Under the pieces are notes generated by a model that saw only the letters and a list, made by a program, of their open reading frames with translations, was not told where the DNA came from and did no database searches. Source: an uncultured Pelagibacteraceae bacterium (lineage in GTDB: Bacteria > Pseudomonadota > Alphaproteobacteria > Pelagibacterales > Pelagibacteraceae). Taken from it: 64,000 bases of DNA. The stretch spans positions 16,760-80,759 of the forward strand of contig CACJNE010000007.1 in NCBI GenBank assembly GCA_902594675.1, read 5' to 3'. The position numbers were made by a program, and so were the translations under genes. Within the stretch, counting starts at the first letter, position 1. Each line of letters begins with the position of its first letter. Below are positions 43,137 to 51,450 of this stretch, in pieces.

Positions 43137-44546
43137 ATGATATTAAATGTAAAAAAAATTTTATGGTTAATACTTACTATTTTTATTTTAATTACGTTAA
43201 TTTTTGTTGTAATTAATACAAAAAAAAATTTAGATACCAAGTCAAATCAAATAGAATTTTTAGAAAAAAATTTAAATAAAAAGAAATCACAAATTAAAAA
43301 TGTACATGAAAAACTTTTATCGAATAATATTAGTTTAGAAGATATTGTGTTTTCAGAAGGTATAAAGTTTATACCGAAATCAAATTTAGATATTGAATTT
43401 AATTCAAACAAATATGTGCTATCAGAATTTAGTTCAGATGATATCGTTTTTTCAAAACATCCATCTGCATCTAGCTCAGCATATATTGATATATATGAGG
43501 ATGATTTATTTTTAGTAACAGCAACAGGACAAATAGCATTTACTAATGCCAGTAATTTATTTTCAGATAAAATTAATATGATTTCGATTAAATCTAATAT
43601 TAAAGATGTGATAGACTATCCAGAATTTTACAAATCTTCTCCTTTTGGTATTAAAGATATATTAATTGATAAAAACGAAATATATATTTCATATATCAAA
43701 GAGTTAAGTAAAGAGTGCTATAATACTAGTATTTTAGTCGGTAAAATTAATTTTGTAAAAATAAATTTTTCAGAATTTTTCTCTGATGATGAATGTATTA
43801 AAAAAAACGATAATTTTTTTAAAAAAAATAAGCACGATAAGTTAGTTCCTCACCAGGCTGGGGGAAGGATGATAGCTTTTAATAATCAAATTTTGCTCAC
43901 TGTAGGCGAATATAGAAAGAGAGTCTTAGCACAAAGCCAAGATTCATATTTTGGAAAGATTATATTAATTAATAAAAATTCAAAAAAATATGAAATTATT
44001 TCAAAGGGACATAGAAATCCTCAAGGATTATTTTTTAGTAATCAAATCAATAAATTATTTTCTACAGAGCACGGTCCAGATGGAGGCGATGAGATAAATG
44101 TTGTCGATTTTGTAAATGTAAAGGATATTCCAAATTATGGTTGGCCAATTTCGTCTTATGGAAAACATTATTATGAAGAAAAAAATGATAGCAGGTTGGA
44201 GCAGTCTCCACTAGAAAAATCTCATAAAAAAAAAGGTTTTATTGAACCTATAAAATATTTTGTTCCATCAGTTGGCATAAGTCAAATTATTGGATTGCCA
44301 AAGCAATTTACAAATACCAATAATTTACAGTTTATAGTAGGTACAATGGGTACAGCGAAAAAGATTAAAGAGGGAATGCTAAGTTTGTATTTTTTCGAAT
44401 ATAACAATTCAGAAAACAAAATAATTAATGAAAAATTAATACCAATAAAATCTAGAGTAAGAGACATTAAGTATTTATCTAAATACAATTCAGTGGTAAT
44501 GTTTCTAGAAACAAATAGTACAATTGGGGTATTAAAAAAGAAATAA
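43137..44546 (+). CDS. PQQ-dependent sugar dehydrogenase-like beta-propeller protein, membrane-anchored
   Basis: A 469-residue protein with an N-terminal membrane helix (ILWLILTIFILITLIFVVI), a short lysine-rich coiled coil (residues ~30-60), and a six-bladed glucose/sorbosone dehydrogenase domain. Propeller motifs are VPHQAGGRMIAFNNQILLTVGE, SKGHRNPQGLFFS and STEHGPDGGDEINVV, including the His and Asp region that binds PQQ and calcium in soluble aldose dehydrogenases. It would oxidise a sugar or polyol in the periplasm. The N-terminal anchor and coiled coil replace the usual cleavable signal. It is followed after five bases by a rhodanese gene. Confidence 0.83.
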   Translation: MILNVKKILWLILTIFILITLIFVVINTKKNLDTKSNQIEFLEKNLNKKKSQIKNVHEKLLSNNISLEDIVFSEGIKFIPKSNLDIEFNSNKYVLSEFSSDDIVFSKHPSASSSAYIDIYEDDLFLVTATGQIAFTNASNLFSDKINMISIKSNIKDVIDYPEFYKSSPFGIKDILIDKNEIYISYIKELSKECYNTSILVGKINFVKINFSEFFSDDECIKKNDNFFKKNKHDKLVPHQAGGRMIAFNNQILLTVGEYRKRVLAQSQDSYFGKIILINKNSKKYEIISKGHRNPQGLFFSNQINKLFSTEHGPDGGDEINVVDFVNVKDIPNYGWPISSYGKHYYEEKNDSRLEQSPLEKSHKKKGFIEPIKYFVPSVGISQIIGLPKQFTNTNNLQFIVGTMGTAKKIKEGMLSLYFFEYNNSENKIINEKLIPIKSRVRDIKYLSKYNSVVMFLETNSTIGVLKKK

Positions 44547-44551
44547 ATAGT

Positions 44552-44938
44552 ATGAAAATTAAATCATCTATGGATCTTGTATCAGAGGCATTAGCTGAAA
44601 TTAAAACTATATCTCCAGAAGAAGCGCTAGAAAAGATTAATAGTAAAATTTGTAACTTAATTGATATCAGAGACATAAGAGAATTGGAAAGATTAGGAAG
44701 AGTAGAAAATTCATCTCATGTACCAAGAGGAATGTTAGAATTTTGGATGGATCCTCAGAGTAAATATTTCAAAGATGGTAAAATTGAAATAGAGAAAGAA
44801 ATGGTTTTATTTTGTGCTGGAGGATTGAGATCAGCATTAGCAGCTAAATCTTTAGAGGAAATGGGGTTTACTAATGTCTCTCATATAGAAGGTGGCTTCG
44901 CAGCAATGCAAAATTCTGGATTTAAAATTGTAAAATAA
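44552..44938 (+). CDS. Rhodanese-like sulfurtransferase domain protein
   Basis: A 128-residue, single-domain rhodanese. The fold is recognisable from NLIDIRDIRELERLGRVENSSHVPRG, and the active-site loop is CAGGLRSA, with the persulfide-forming Cys in MVLFCAGG and the following GGFAAMQNSGF segment. A 30-residue helical lead precedes the domain. It would shuttle sulfane sulfur or bind anions in the cytoplasm. It is encoded five bases after the sugar-dehydrogenase-like gene and is likely co-transcribed, but the functional link between the two is not clear. Confidence 0.9.
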   Translation: MKIKSSMDLVSEALAEIKTISPEEALEKINSKICNLIDIRDIRELERLGRVENSSHVPRGMLEFWMDPQSKYFKDGKIEIEKEMVLFCAGGLRSALAAKSLEEMGFTNVSHIEGGFAAMQNSGFKIVK

Positions 44939-44946
44939 TCCTGAAG

Positions 44947-45420
44947 TTAATCTAATAAATTTATTCTCTTAGCGTAAAACATTCTAATAATCCAATAAAT
45001 TACCAAACCAATTGGACCAATAAAGTAAGTTATAATTAATGGAATAAAAATCAAATATTTTGATATGAATAATTTTTGACTGTCTTTCATAATCCAAGCA
45101 CCACAAAATAAATTTACAGCTAGAAAGTGTGTCCAAAACATTATTAAAAAAGCTTCTGCCTCAAAGAGGTTTCTTAAATCGTATAAGCCAAGATATAAGG
45201 TAAAGTTATAATCAAAATCGTATCCAGAAATAAAAAAGTAGTAACCCAAATAGCAATATACAGATGATAATATTAAAAAAGGAACAACAGATGTTACTAG
45301 CAAACCACAAATTTTAGATTGTGGAAAAACAATTAAAATCATCCAAAAAGGTATTACACCTATATTTAACCATAAATATATCATCTCTATGGTAAAAAAA
45401 GCTACAATTTGTTCAATCAT
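44947..45420 (-). CDS. ABA4-like (DUF4281) membrane protein
   Basis: A 157-residue protein with four to five membrane helices. It resembles the ABA4-like family: LWLNIGVIPFWMILIVFP at the start, LRNLFEAEAFLIMFWTHFLAVNLFCGAWIMKDSQK in the middle, and FIPLIITYFIGPIGLVIYWIIRMFY at the end. In plants ABA4 takes part in neoxanthin formation; in bacteria the role is not settled, though a carotenoid or retinal link has been proposed for relatives. Nothing nearby concerns carotenoids. It is divergent from recX across 28 bp and convergent with the rhodanese gene. Confidence 0.75.
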   Translation of the reverse strand: MIEQIVAFFTIEMIYLWLNIGVIPFWMILIVFPQSKICGLLVTSVVPFLILSSVYCYLGYYFFISGYDFDYNFTLYLGLYDLRNLFEAEAFLIMFWTHFLAVNLFCGAWIMKDSQKLFISKYLIFIPLIITYFIGPIGLVIYWIIRMFYAKRINLLD

Positions 45421-45448
45421 AATATTTTATATTATATTAAATAAGCAA

Positions 45449-46012
45449 ATGATTCCTATAAAAAATAAAAAAAAGTCATTAGAAGTTACTGTTGAGGAGA
45501 TGACTAATTTTGCACTTAATTATGTTGAAAAATTCGCTCCGTCAAAACAACAATTGAGAACGTATTTGTTAAAAAAATATCTTACTTCAAGAACTCCAAA
45601 CATAAAAAAAAATGATGTATCAAATTTAATCGATATTGTTCTTGAGGATCTTGAAAAATCAAAATTCATTAATGACAAATTTTATTCAGAGTCTAAAGCA
45701 AAAAGTTTAATACAAAGAGGATCCTCAATAAATAAGATAAGAAATTATTTAATCAACAAAGGTGTGGGTGAAAAATATATAAAAAATACAATCAATCAAA
45801 TCAAAGATAAAAATGAGGACCAGGATTTTTTTTCAGCTATAAAAATTTGTAAAAAAAAAAGAATTGGACCATCAAGACAGGAGGACAATAGACCTTTATT
45901 TTATAAAAAAGACATAGGAGTATTAGCAAGGTCAGGTTTTGACTTTGAAGTTTCAAGAAGAGTAATGGATCTAGATAAAGATGAGTATTTAAAAATTATA
46001 AATCTTCTTTAG
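45449..46012 (+). CDS. recX: RecX-family regulator of RecA
   Basis: A 187-residue, all-helical protein with the RecX three-helix repeats: MTNFALNYVEKFAPSKQQLRTYLLKK, then FINDKFYSESKAKSLIQRGSSINKIRNYLINKGV, and the C-terminal VLARSGFDFEVSRRVMDL. RecX caps RecA filaments and inhibits recombination. ATG 45449 is chosen because it starts just before the lysine-rich lead and the first helix; the longer frame from 45389 overlaps the divergent ABA4-like gene. It is not next to recA here. The 3' end overlaps by 17 bp a small gene on the other strand. Confidence 0.85.
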   Translation: MIPIKNKKKSLEVTVEEMTNFALNYVEKFAPSKQQLRTYLLKKYLTSRTPNIKKNDVSNLIDIVLEDLEKSKFINDKFYSESKAKSLIQRGSSINKIRNYLINKGVGEKYIKNTINQIKDKNEDQDFFSAIKICKKKRIGPSRQEDNRPLFYKKDIGVLARSGFDFEVSRRVMDLDKDEYLKIINLL

Positions 46013-46145
46013 ATTTTTTGTTTTTGTCCTCTAAATAATACTGAATTTTATTTTTAATATAATTTTTTACCATGACAAAAACCACTAAGCCAAATATTGA
46101 AACTGATACAATGATTATTAAAATTATTCTTAATTGCTCGCTCAT
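45996..46145 (-). CDS. Small single-helix membrane protein (49 aa)
   Basis: A short frame starting at ATG 46145, whose ATGA overlaps the cysQ stop, ending at 45996. It encodes 49 residues: MSEQLR, a membrane helix (IILIIIVSVSIFGLVVFVMV) and a charged tail ending in KNKKSKEDL. The stop-start overlap, standard in this genome, supports real translation with cysQ. It overlaps recX by 17 bp at the 3' end. No family is recognised; a role as a small inner-membrane subunit is only a guess. Confidence 0.6.
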   Translation of the reverse strand: MSEQLRIILIIIVSVSIFGLVVFVMVKNYIKNKIQYYLEDKNKKSKEDL

Positions 46146-46918
46146 TTTAATTTATCGCTTCTTTTGATAATTAAACTAGGATTTTTAAAATCTTTTTTTC
46201 CATAAATAATTTCATTACCATCAAAATCCCTAATTATACCACCTGCGTTTTCTAATATGGCATGTCCTGCAGCAATATCCCATTCACACGCTCTAGGTTC
46301 AGCAACATAACCATCAAATTCTCCTGTTGCAATCACGCAGAATTTAAGCGAGCTCTTCATTTTTACATATTCTGTCACACCAATTTTTTTATGAATCATC
46401 TCAATTTCAGGTTTTAAAGTATTTGAGTATGAAACAACCTTTACCGAATTTAATGGTGTTAATTTTTTACAATCTAATTTGGTCTTTTTATTATTAGATA
46501 ATTCAAATGATTTATCTTTTCCATAAGAATAAAACATCCTTTTTTTTGCTGGCACATTAATTAAACCTGCAACAGCTTTCCTATTTAATATCAACCCAGC
46601 ATTTAAAGTAAATTCCTCTTTGTCGTTAATATAATCATAAGTCCCATCAATAGGATCGATGAGCCAAAAGTCTTTTAGATCATTTTTAGATTTGTTGTGC
46701 GAAGTCTCTTCAGAGACAATAGGAATTTCAGGTGTTAATTCTAATATTTTTTTTGTAAGAATCTTATTTACTTCAATATCACCATTACTAACTGGGGTAT
46801 TATCAGATTTAAGCTCTTTTTTTAAACCTTGATTTCTTAGTTTTATAGAAAGATCTCCTGCAATTAAGAAGGTATCAATTAAATTTTCAATAATATTTTT
46901 TAATTTAGTTTCATCCAT
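46142..46918 (-). CDS. cysQ: 3'(2'),5'-bisphosphate nucleotidase / inositol monophosphatase family
   Basis: A 258-residue magnesium-dependent phosphatase removing the 3'-phosphate of PAP, a by-product of sulfate assimilation, or acting on inositol phosphates. Metal-site motifs are EETSHNKSK near residue 65, FWLIDPIDGTYDYIND near 80 and CEWDIAAGHAILENAGG near 200. ATG 46918 is chosen: it overlaps the DUF3553 stop by 8 bp and gives the usual length, whereas ATG 46954 would add twelve residues. The C-terminal stop overlaps the small membrane gene. Its link to the sulfur genes elsewhere in the window is plausible but not shown. Confidence 0.88.
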   Translation of the reverse strand: MDETKLKNIIENLIDTFLIAGDLSIKLRNQGLKKELKSDNTPVSNGDIEVNKILTKKILELTPEIPIVSEETSHNKSKNDLKDFWLIDPIDGTYDYINDKEEFTLNAGLILNRKAVAGLINVPAKKRMFYSYGKDKSFELSNNKKTKLDCKKLTPLNSVKVVSYSNTLKPEIEMIHKKIGVTEYVKMKSSLKFCVIATGEFDGYVAEPRACEWDIAAGHAILENAGGIIRDFDGNEIIYGKKDFKNPSLIIKRSDKLK

Positions 46919-47087
46919 TATTTTCAATTCTCTCGAGCTCAATATTATTTGCATTTATTACTTTTTTGCCAACATTTTCAAAGTTTACAGTTATTTTGTC
47001 TTTAATTATCGACTGAACCTGACCAATGCCCCAATTTTTATTAGCAGGGTTAATAACTTTGTCACCTGGTTCAAAATCTAAAATCAT
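46911..47087 (-). CDS. DUF3553 family small protein (58 aa)
   Basis: A 58-residue protein from ATG 47087. It contains [20 protein letters not shown] and [20 protein letters not shown], the pattern of DUF3553, a one-domain CarD/Tudor-like beta-barrel common in alphaproteobacteria. Such barrels often contact RNA polymerase or nucleic acid, but the function of this one is unknown. Its stop overlaps the cysQ start by 8 bp, so DUF3553, cysQ and the 49-aa membrane protein make a three-gene operon. It is divergent from mnmA across 41 bp. Confidence 0.8.
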   Translation of the reverse strand: MILDFEPGDKVINPANKNWGIGQVQSIIKDKITVNFENVGKKVINANNIELERIENNG

Positions 47088-47128
47088 TTAATTTAACTTA
47101 TAATAGAAATAAGTATAAATACCATCAA

Positions 47129-48244
47129 ATGAATTCAAAAACTAACTCAATAGGGTTATTAAAAAAACCAACTGATACAACTGTTGTTGTAGCTATGTCT
47201 GGTGGTGTCGACTCATCAACTGTAGCAGGTATTATGAAAAAAGAAGGCTATAATGTTATTGGTATTACTCTAAAATTATATGATGACGGTAAAGAAGTAG
47301 CAGCGTCCAAGCAATGCTGTTCTGGACAAGATATAATGGATGCAAAAAGAGTTGCACATAAATTAGGTATAGAACACAAAATACTTTACTATCAAGATAA
47401 GTTTAAACAAGGAGTAATAGATAACTTTGTTGAAAGTTATTTAAGAGGTGAAACACCTATTCCATGTGTTCAATGTAACCAAACTGTAAAATTTAAAGAT
47501 TTATTTGATTTTTCAAAAGATTTAAATGCAGACGCACTTATTACCGGACATTATGTAAAAAGTTTAACGAAAAATAATCAAACAAATATGTATAGGGCTT
47601 TAGATGCTAACAGAGACCAAAGTTATTTTTTATTTAATACTACAAGAGAACAATTAAATTTTTTAAGATTTCCTTTGGGAGGAATGTTAAAAGATAAAAC
47701 AAGAGAAATTGCAAAAAATTTAAATTTAAATGTTGCTGATAAACCTGATAGCCAAGACATATGCTTCGTTCCTAATGGAGATTATGCTTCCGTTATTGAG
47801 AAATTTAAACCTGACTCTTTTAAGAAAGGAAATATCAAAGATATAGATGGTAAAGTTTTAGGTGTTCACGATGGAATAATAAATTTTACAATTGGTCAAA
47901 GAAAAGGGATTAAGATTGCAAATAAAGAACCATTGTATGTAATAAATATTGATCCAGATAGAAACGAAATAATAGTTGGTGAAAAAAAATATTTAGCAAA
48001 AAATATAATTAATTTACACAATCTCAATTTGTTAGAAAATGAGAGTATTTTTTCTGATAAAATAAAAGTTAAAGTTAGATCAACAGGCAAACTTTTAGAT
48101 GCAAAAGTTAATTTAACAAATGACAAAAGTGTCAGTGTAATATTAGACAACCCTGAATATGGTATTTCCCCAGGGCAAGCATGTGTTTTTTATAAAAGTG
48201 ATGAATATGGTGAGAGATGTTTAGGCGGAGGTTGGATAAGTTAA
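47129..48244 (+). CDS. mnmA: tRNA-specific 2-thiouridylase
   Basis: A 371-residue enzyme thiolating U34 of the Lys, Glu and Gln tRNAs, using persulfide sulfur and ATP. The PP-loop is [15 protein letters not shown] near residue 21. The two catalytic cysteines are in [16 protein letters not shown] and [13 protein letters not shown]. The central adaptor ([11 protein letters not shown]) and C-terminal beta-barrel ([11 protein letters not shown]) are complete. Its 3' end overlaps by 24 bp the convergent membrane-protein gene. The start is ATG 47129. Confidence 0.97.
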   Translation: MNSKTNSIGLLKKPTDTTVVVAMSGGVDSSTVAGIMKKEGYNVIGITLKLYDDGKEVAASKQCCSGQDIMDAKRVAHKLGIEHKILYYQDKFKQGVIDNFVESYLRGETPIPCVQCNQTVKFKDLFDFSKDLNADALITGHYVKSLTKNNQTNMYRALDANRDQSYFLFNTTREQLNFLRFPLGGMLKDKTREIAKNLNLNVADKPDSQDICFVPNGDYASVIEKFKPDSFKKGNIKDIDGKVLGVHDGIINFTIGQRKGIKIANKEPLYVINIDPDRNEIIVGEKKYLAKNIINLHNLNLLENESIFSDKIKVKVRSTGKLLDAKVNLTNDKSVSVILDNPEYGISPGQACVFYKSDEYGERCLGGGWIS

Positions 48245-48883
48245 TTTTTTCAAAGAAAAAAAAAATATTAAAAAAAATAATTGTATTAATAAAAAATAGT
48301 TCCAGGAAATTATATTTTTTATTTGTGGAAAAGCCTCGATTTCTATAATTAATATTGGAAGTAAAATTAAACCAGAAATAACCAGAAAACTAGATAAGTA
48401 GTAATTGAAGTTGACTATTTTATAATTAAAATTTTTTGAAAGTTTCTTTTTATTACTAATTAATATTCTATTTGAGGAAAACTGAAGTAATACAATTGAT
48501 AAAATGTAAAAATAAATACCAATTCTTTTAAAGAAAGAATAAACTTCACTTTCACCTAAAAAAGTTATGTATAAAAATAAAAAAATAACTGTTACATAGG
48601 TTAAAATAATTAAGTATTTAGATTTAATTCTAATATTACTAATTTCTTGCAAAAAAATATTCCAAAAAAAAAAAATAGATAGTGAGTATAAATACATCAT
48701 TGGTTTAAAAAAGAACTTTACAGGTTCATATCGCCCAACCCTAGAGATCGAGGTACACCCCTCAAAATTTGGAATACATGTAGCTACTAAATTTAGCTTT
48801 ATTGATATCAGGTATGAGATTATGACTGTAAAAACTGGCAGGAAAAAACAAGCCAGGGATATTGATCTTAGCCTGTTCGACAT
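48221..48883 (-). CDS. Six-helix membrane protein, possibly Frag1/DRAM-like
   Basis: A 220-residue protein with about six membrane helices. After the first helix there is a loop reading [23 protein letters not shown], with two cysteines and an SxxGRYEPxxxxF pattern that recalls the extracytoplasmic loop of Frag1/DRAM/Sfk1 proteins; this is a weak resemblance only. It overlaps the 3' end of mnmA by 24 bp. Upstream, 15 bp away and in the same direction, is a 27-residue basic protein gene, so the two may be co-transcribed. The function is unknown. Confidence 0.7.
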   Translation of the reverse strand: MSNRLRSISLACFFLPVFTVIISYLISIKLNLVATCIPNFEGCTSISRVGRYEPVKFFFKPMMYLYSLSIFFFWNIFLQEISNIRIKSKYLIILTYVTVIFLFLYITFLGESEVYSFFKRIGIYFYILSIVLLQFSSNRILISNKKKLSKNFNYKIVNFNYYLSSFLVISGLILLPILIIEIEAFPQIKNIISWNYFLLIQLFFLIFFFSLKKLTYPTSA

Positions 48884-48898
48884 TATTTCTTATTGTAA

Positions 48899-48982
48899 TT
48901 ACTTTTTCTTGTTTTTTTTTCTAGCTCTTCTCTTTTTAGAGCCCATTTTTCTTCGACCTCTGTGTTTTTTTGGATATCCCAT
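48899..48982 (-). CDS. Very small, highly basic protein (27 aa)
   Basis: A frame from ATG 48982 to TAA at 48899-48901 encodes MGYPKKHRGRRK followed by MGSKKRRARKKNKKK, 27 residues with more than half Lys or Arg. A strong ribosome site AAGGAG lies five bases before the ATG, one of the best in the window, which argues for real translation. The composition suggests RNA binding, for example a ribosome-associated peptide, but I do not recognise a family. It is divergent from the transsulfuration gene at 49058 and 15 bp upstream of the membrane protein gene. Confidence 0.6.
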   Translation of the reverse strand: MGYPKKHRGRRKMGSKKRRARKKNKKK

Positions 48983-49057
48983 AATCTCCTTAGTTTTACT
49001 ATTTTATTGACTTATTTGGTGGATATAGCATTGTCCAATCAACTTAGCAATTTTTTT

Positions 49058-50233
49058 ATGAGCAAATCGTTTAAGACATTTTTAAAACATACAGCTAAAG
49101 ATTTCCATAATCATTCAGTCAATCCCCCAGTTGTACGTGCCTCTACTATTATTTTTAAATCAATGAATGACATAAGACGAACTCAGTCTAAATATAAAAA
49201 AGATCCTAGAGGGGGTCATTTTGATTATGGAAGACAAGGAACATCAACTACACATATCCTGCAAAAAATACTCAATAAACTAGAGGAGTCTTATCATGTG
49301 TTTTTGACACCCACAGGTTTTGGATCAGTTTTTTTAGCTATTTTTAGTGTTGTAAGGCCCGGAGATGAAATTGTTGTTGCAGATCCTGTGTATAATCCAA
49401 CAAGAGTTTTAACCCAAGACTTTTTAAAAGAATTTAATATTAAAACAAATTTTTACAATCCTCATGATTTAAAATCTCTCAATAAAATAATTAACAAAAA
49501 AACAAAATTAATTTTCGTAGAAAACCCTGGTAGCAATTCATTCGAATTTCAAGATCTATCAAAAATAATATCTATTGCTAAAAAAAGGAAAGTATTTACT
49601 GCAATTGACAATACTTGGGCAACACCATATTTTTTTAAACCGATGAAACTAGGATTTGATATGTCGATAGTTTCAGCAACCAAATATTACTCAGGACATT
49701 CGGATGTAATGGGCGGAAGCTTAGCAGTGAATAGAAAAGTTTTTAAACATGTTGAGAAAGCACAAAAAATTATTGGTTTAAGATTAGGTCCTGATGATGC
49801 TTATTTGATAACTCGAGGATTGAGAACATTAGATGTTAGATTAGATAAACATCAAGAAAATGCTAGAAAGGTTGCAGAATTTTTATCAAAAAATAAAAAA
49901 GTTAAACTTCTATATCCTTATAAAAAAGGATCTCTAAATTACAAGTTATGGAAAAAATATTATTCAGGAGCATCTGGTTTAATGGGTCTAAAAATAAAAA
50001 CTAAGGATAGAAAATCTGTAATCAAATTTGTTAACTCTCTCAAATTATTTGGTTATGGATATAGTTGGGGAGGTTTTGAAAGTTTAGCACTTCATCAAAG
50101 TAAAGCTGAGAGAGGAAATAGAATTCATTCAGACATAAAAGAAGACGAAAAAATTGTTAGATTACACATAGGTCTTGAGGATCCAAAAGATTTAATTGAA
50201 GATTTGCGAAAATCGCTTAAATTCATTAAATGA
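49058..50233 (+). CDS. metC: Cystathionine beta-lyase-type transsulfuration enzyme
   Basis: A 391-residue PLP enzyme of the Cys/Met metabolism family. It has VNPPVVRASTIIF at the start, a GRQGTSTTHILQKILNKLE loop that binds the phosphate of a neighbouring subunit, and the Schiff-base lysine in SATKYYSGHSDVMGGS. The GYSWGGFESL and VRLHIGLEDP segments fit MetC (cystathionine to homocysteine) rather than gamma-synthases. ATG 49058 is chosen over the in-frame extension from 48962, which would add 32 hydrophobic residues absent from the family. It leads an operon of overlapping genes through the HIT gene. Confidence 0.9.
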   Translation: MSKSFKTFLKHTAKDFHNHSVNPPVVRASTIIFKSMNDIRRTQSKYKKDPRGGHFDYGRQGTSTTHILQKILNKLEESYHVFLTPTGFGSVFLAIFSVVRPGDEIVVADPVYNPTRVLTQDFLKEFNIKTNFYNPHDLKSLNKIINKKTKLIFVENPGSNSFEFQDLSKIISIAKKRKVFTAIDNTWATPYFFKPMKLGFDMSIVSATKYYSGHSDVMGGSLAVNRKVFKHVEKAQKIIGLRLGPDDAYLITRGLRTLDVRLDKHQENARKVAEFLSKNKKVKLLYPYKKGSLNYKLWKKYYSGASGLMGLKIKTKDRKSVIKFVNSLKLFGYGYSWGGFESLALHQSKAERGNRIHSDIKEDEKIVRLHIGLEDPKDLIEDLRKSLKFIK

Positions 50234-51450
50234 CTTCTGAAAAATTTTTTACTACAAAAAAAGCACTAATTACACTAATAGCAGCTTCGTTAGTTGTTAT
50301 TGTATCTCTTGGTATAAGACAGACATTCGGATTATTTTTTTTTGATTTTAATGCTGATCTAAATATTTCAATTTCTCATTTTGGCTTTGTTATTGGATTA
50401 CAATTATTGATGTGGGGAGTCTTTAGTCCAATATTTGGTTTCATTACTGATAGGTATGGAGGTGCAACCGCAATATTCATAGGATTTTTATTTTACTTAG
50501 CAGGACTTTTCCTGTTTTATTCAGGGCTAAATACAGGTTATCTTTTTACTTTGACCATAGGACTTCTAATTGGAATTGGATTAGGTGGAACTGCTATAAG
50601 CATTCCAGTTTCAGTGGTTGCAAAGCATTTTCCATCATCTAATAGAACAATTGCTACTGGCATTGTAACTTGTGCAGGATCATTTGGTTTTTTTGTATCA
50701 CCTTTGCTGGTTAGATATTCATTAATTGAAATTGGATGGGAAATAACGATTTTATATTTTTGTTTTCTTTTAGGAATAGGTCTAATAACAGCTTTGTTTA
50801 TAAGTACACCTAAAACTCCAGTTGGAAATAAAGATAATAATAACCAAACTGCTAAGGAAGCCTTAATAGAAGCATTTAATAATAAAAGTTTTATATTTTT
50901 AACCTTAGGATTTTTTGTTTGTGGTTGGCATATAGCTTTAGTTGCTACTCATATACCAACATACATGATGGATAGAGGTATGCCAGACTGGACAGCAGCT
51001 ATGATTTTAGCATTAGTAGGTGTTTTTAATATGATAGGAACTATAGGGAGTGGTTATCTTGCAACTAAGTTTAGTAAAAAGAAAGTACTAAGTGCAATAT
51101 ATTTGTTAAGAGGTGTGTCACTAATATATTTTTTATATTTACCACCAAGTATATTTAACTCAGTTGTATTTGGAGTTACTTTTGGACTTCTATGGCTTTC
51201 AACTGTGCCACCAACAAATGGTATAGTAGGTCATATATTTGGAACCAAGCACATTGGTCTTCTTTATGGAATAGTTTTTGTAAGTCACCAGATTGGATCT
51301 TTTCTTGGGGCATATTTAGGAGGAGTTTTTTATGAAATGCATGGAAATTTTGATTACGCATGGTACGTTTCTATCGCATTATCAATCTTTGCAGGTTTGA
51401 TACACTTACCAATTAAAGAGAAATCAATTGAAAGAGTTCAAACAGCATAA
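50230..51450 (+). CDS. Major facilitator superfamily transporter
   Basis: A 406-residue, twelve-helix MFS protein. Visible features are the ITDRYGGATAIFIG helix 2-3 motif, IPVSVVAKHFPSSNRTIATGIV in helix 4-5 and a matching STVPPTNGIVGHIFGTKHIGLLYG in the second half. The sequence is of the monocarboxylate/oxalate-formate antiporter-like kind (YnfM/NarK-distant). The ATG overlaps the metC stop (ATGA), and the end overlaps pabB by 23 bp, so it is embedded in a biosynthetic operon. A substrate linked to the neighbouring amino-acid or folate pathway may be carried, but I cannot say which. Confidence 0.88.
   Translation: MTSEKFFTTKKALITLIAASLVVIVSLGIRQTFGLFFFDFNADLNISISHFGFVIGLQLLMWGVFSPIFGFITDRYGGATAIFIGFLFYLAGLFLFYSGLNTGYLFTLTIGLLIGIGLGGTAISIPVSVVAKHFPSSNRTIATGIVTCAGSFGFFVSPLLVRYSLIEIGWEITILYFCFLLGIGLITALFISTPKTPVGNKDNNNQTAKEALIEAFNNKSFIFLTLGFFVCGWHIALVATHIPTYMMDRGMPDWTAAMILALVGVFNMIGTIGSGYLATKFSKKKVLSAIYLLRGVSLIYFLYLPPSIFNSVVFGVTFGLLWLSTVPPTNGIVGHIFGTKHIGLLYGIVFVSHQIGSFLGAYLGGVFYEMHGNFDYAWYVSIALSIFAGLIHLPIKEKSIERVQTA

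Noticed and set aside
48962..49057. In-frame 32-residue N-terminal extension of the transsulfuration enzyme
   Set aside because: The extension is hydrophobic and has no counterpart in the family; it also overlaps the promoter and start of the divergent 27-aa gene.
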